This document shows positions 6,054 through 7,486 of a stretch of 7,486 bases of DNA, piece after piece. The notes beneath the pieces are model-generated. The model saw nothing but the letters and a program-made list of their open reading frames with translations. It ran no database searches and was not told the origin of the DNA. A program made the position numbers and the translations under genes. Origin of the DNA: a bacterium (GTDB lineage: Bacteria; JAMORN01); NCBI GenBank assembly GCA_027063545.1, contig JAMORN010000130.1, forward strand, positions 1 to 7,486. Reading direction: 5' to 3'. How positions within the stretch are numbered: position 1 is the stretch's first letter; each line of letters begins with the position of its first letter.

Positions 6054-7103
6054 CTATTGTTCCTTTTCTACCTTATTAGAATCGTTTTGCTCTTCCTCTT
6101 CTAAGCCTAAATATATCCTCACACTTCTATAAATCTCTTCAAAAATATCTGGATGATTTTTCATAAATTCTATAGCATTATCCTTTCCTTGGCCTAATTT
6201 TTCGTTTTTATATGAATACCAAGAGCCACTTTTATCTACAATTCCTGCTTCTACAGCAATATTTAATACATCACTATAAACCGAAAAACCTTCGCCATAT
6301 ATAACATCAACACTTGTTTGTCTGAATGGAGCAGCAAGTTTATTTTTTACTACCTTTATTGTTACTGTATCACCTAAAACTGCATCATTCTTTTTTAGTG
6401 TTTGAGATTTCTTTTTTAACTCAATTCTTATTGAAGCATAAAACTTTAAAGCATTACCTCCTGTTGTTACCTCTGGATTTCCAAACATCACGCCAACTTT
6501 GGATCTTAATTGATTTATAAATATCATACAAGTTTTTGATTTATTTACAGAAGAGGTTAATTTTCTTAAAGCCTGAGACATAAGCCTTGCTTGTAGAGCA
6601 ATGTTAGCATCACCCATATCACCTTCCAACTCTGCTCTTGGCACCAAGGCTGCAACTGAATCTATTATTATAACATCTATTGCTCCACTTCTAACAAGTG
6701 TTTCTGCTATTTCAAGAGCCTGCTCTCCATAATCAGGTTGGGAAACTAAAAGAGAATCAATATCAATACCTAAAGCTTTGGCATAATTTGGATCAAAAGC
6801 ATGTTCTGCATCAATAAAAGCAGCCACACCACCTTGTTTTTGAGCCTGAGCAACTACATGAAGCGCTAAGGTTGTTTTTCCTGAAGATTCATTACCATAT
6901 ATCTCAATTATTCTACCCCTTGGCATTCCACCAATTCCTAAAATAGCATCTACTGAAGGAATCCCTGTTGGTATAACCTCTGTTTGAGTGTGAGCCTTTT
7001 CCCCTAAAGCCATTATAGAGCCTTTTCCATAGGCCTTTTCTATTTGACTAATAACAGATTCTATTGCTTTTTTCTTATTTTTGTCTATATTTTCAAATGG
7101 CAT
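6054..7103 (-). CDS. recA: Recombinase RecA
   Basis: This 349-residue protein is full length for Rec[14 protein letters not shown] (24-36) is the N-terminal signature. The Walker A loop GNESSGKTT (70-78) has Asn where most RecAs have Pro. The catalytic glutamate is in [10 protein letters not shown] (E100), and Walker B is VIIIDS (144-149). DNA-binding loop L1 lies near [20 protein letters not shown], followed by [16 protein letters not shown]; loop L2 includes [14 protein letters not shown]. The C-terminal domain has GSWYSY and LGQGKDNA, and the tail is acidic (LEEEEQ). RecA polymerises on single-stranded DNA, performs ATP-dependent strand exchange and, as a family property, promotes LexA self-cleavage. 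The ATG is fixed by a strong GGGAGGT ribosome site (7110-7116). recG follows in the same direction, likely as one operon. I recognise no SOS box upstream of either the E. coli or Bacillus type. Confidence 0.99.
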   Translation of the reverse strand: MPFENIDKNKKKAIESVISQIEKAYGKGSIMALGEKAHTQTEVIPTGIPSVDAILGIGGMPRGRIIEIYGNESSGKTTLALHVVAQAQKQGGVAAFIDAEHAFDPNYAKALGIDIDSLLVSQPDYGEQALEIAETLVRSGAIDVIIIDSVAALVPRAELEGDMGDANIALQARLMSQALRKLTSSVNKSKTCMIFINQLRSKVGVMFGNPEVTTGGNALKFYASIRIELKKKSQTLKKNDAVLGDTVTIKVVKNKLAAPFRQTSVDVIYGEGFSVYSDVLNIAVEAGIVDKSGSWYSYKNEKLGQGKDNAIEFMKNHPDIFEEIYRSVRIYLGLEEEEQNDSNKVEKEQ

Positions 7104-7110
7104 AGATTTA

Positions 7111-7116
7111 CCTCCC
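7111..7116 (-). promoter_or_regulatory. recA ribosome binding site
   Basis: On the - strand GGGAGG lies seven bases before the recA ATG (7103-7101). It settles the start codon and shows the strong Shine-Dalgarno style of this genome, also seen before flgG and flgH. Confidence 0.85.
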
Positions 7117-7141
7117 TATCTTTAATTATTGAATTTATAAA

Positions 7142-7170
7142 AAAATAAAATAGGTTGGGTATATTTTCAA
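7142..7170 (-). promoter_or_regulatory. Candidate sigma-70 type promoter for recA
   Basis: On the - strand TTGAAA (7170-7165) is a five-of-six match to the -35 consensus. Seventeen bases later TATTTT (7147-7142) is a four-of-six match to the -10. It lies 39 bases before the recA ATG. TTTTCA and TGAAAA flank the -35 region as an imperfect dyad that could be an operator. AT-rich DNA gives many such matches, so this is a modest call. Confidence 0.4.
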
Positions 7171-7196
7171 GAAAGAATTTTTTGTGAAAACAATAA

Positions 7197-7486
7197 TTAA
7201 AATAAATAAGTGTCTAATTCATTATATATTCTATCAAGTTCTTTTTTGAGTCTTGGATCTTTTTTATCTAACCAACCTTTATCAAACCAATAATGATAAG
7301 AAGTATGGACAATATTCCAACCTGCTCTTTTTAAAACCTTAATTCTTTCAATATGTTCATCTACTAGATATTTTCCTGTTTCATCAAAATGATTTTTACC
7401 ATCAACTTCTATTGCCACATATTTTTTATTATTTGTGTTATATAATACAAAATCTAATCTATATTTATTAACTGTTTTAACTTGAT
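7197..7486 (-). CDS. C-terminal PD-(D/E)XK (Vsr / MTES_1575-like) nuclease domain, partial
   Basis: The frame is open from the window edge to the TAA at 7199-7197, giving 95 residues of a protein whose N-terminus lies beyond base 7486. The GTG at 7418 is an internal valine, not a start. YRLDFVLYN is followed by YVAIEVDGKNHFDE, placing an acidic residue (D11 of the visible part) before an E-x-D-G-K strand, as in PD-(D/E)XK nucleases. RIKVLKRAGWNIVHTSYHYW then matches the R..L...GW helix-strand of the Vsr/DUF559/MTES_1575 group. That last domain is often found at the C-terminus of large superfamily 1 helicase-like proteins, some of which belong to proposed defence systems. Whether this is a small stand-alone nuclease or such a tail cannot be seen here. 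It lies 93 bases before recA on the same strand, with no obvious terminator between them. Confidence 0.7.
   Translation of the reverse strand, partial: QVKTVNKYRLDFVLYNTNNKKYVAIEVDGKNHFDETGKYLVDEHIERIKVLKRAGWNIVHTSYHYWFDKGWLDKKDPRLKKELDRIYNELDTYLF

Noticed and set aside
6326-6520. 64-codon open frame on the + strand
   Set aside because: It is the antisense shadow of the conserved RecA core, Leu-rich only because it mirrors recA codons.
6638-6654. Second sigma-54-like site (TGGCAC-N5-CTGCA) on the + strand
   Set aside because: It lies inside recA, antisense, and is produced by the codons of the conserved VAALVPR segment. No + strand gene lies downstream to use it.
7104-7196. SOS (LexA) box upstream of recA
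   Set aside because: Neither CTGT-N8-ACAG nor GAAC-N4-GTTC is present; only a weak TTTTCA/TGAAAA dyad is seen.

Overview
The window is strongly AT-rich (roughly 30% GC by eye) and compactly coded, with purine-rich Shine-Dalgarno sequences of the AGGGAGG/AAAGGAGG type. It carries the rod and ring part of a diderm (outer-membrane) flagellum, because FlgA, FlgH (L-ring) and FlgI (P-ring) are all present. That points to a motile, low-GC, Gram-negative-type bacterium. RecA, RecG and the Flg proteins look like ordinary vertically inherited genes, but I cannot place the organism in a phylum from the sequence alone.

Layout. Bases 1-3837 (+ strand) are a flagellar cluster in the order flgF (3' end only), flgG, flgA, flgH, flgI. 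flgF, flgG and flgA are tightly packed. A 102-base gap before flgH holds a good candidate sigma-54 promoter (TGGCAC-N5-TTGT with exact -24/-12 spacing), a short leader hairpin and a strong ribosome binding site, so flgHI may be a separately fired sub-operon. Bases 3838-3922 lie between convergent genes. They hold an unusual pyrimidine tract (a five-run G-quadruplex motif on the - strand) fused to a 19-bp hairpin. Bases 3923-7103 (- strand) are recA followed 13 bases later by recG, a DNA repair and recombination pair. Bases 7197-7486 (- strand) are the C-terminal end of a PD-(D/E)XK-type nuclease domain protein that runs off the window.

How the genes work together. FlgF and FlgG form the proximal and distal rod. 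FlgA is the periplasmic chaperone for the P-ring. FlgI and FlgH form the P- and L-rings through which the rod turns. RecA forms strand-exchange filaments and RecG remodels forks and branched DNA. The partial nuclease is unrelated to flagella and may belong to a DNA-processing or defence protein.

No complete new system is visible. The most unusual signals are regulatory or structural: (i) the pyrimidine tract after flgI is exactly complementary to the flgH ribosome binding site over 14 bases and, in its next part, to the flgI ribosome binding site over 11 bases; (ii) the same tract is a G-quadruplex motif abutting a long hairpin; (iii) a textbook terminator-like hairpin lies inside the start of recG, in a local run of G/C-ending codons; (iv) there is a sigma-54-type promoter before flgH.
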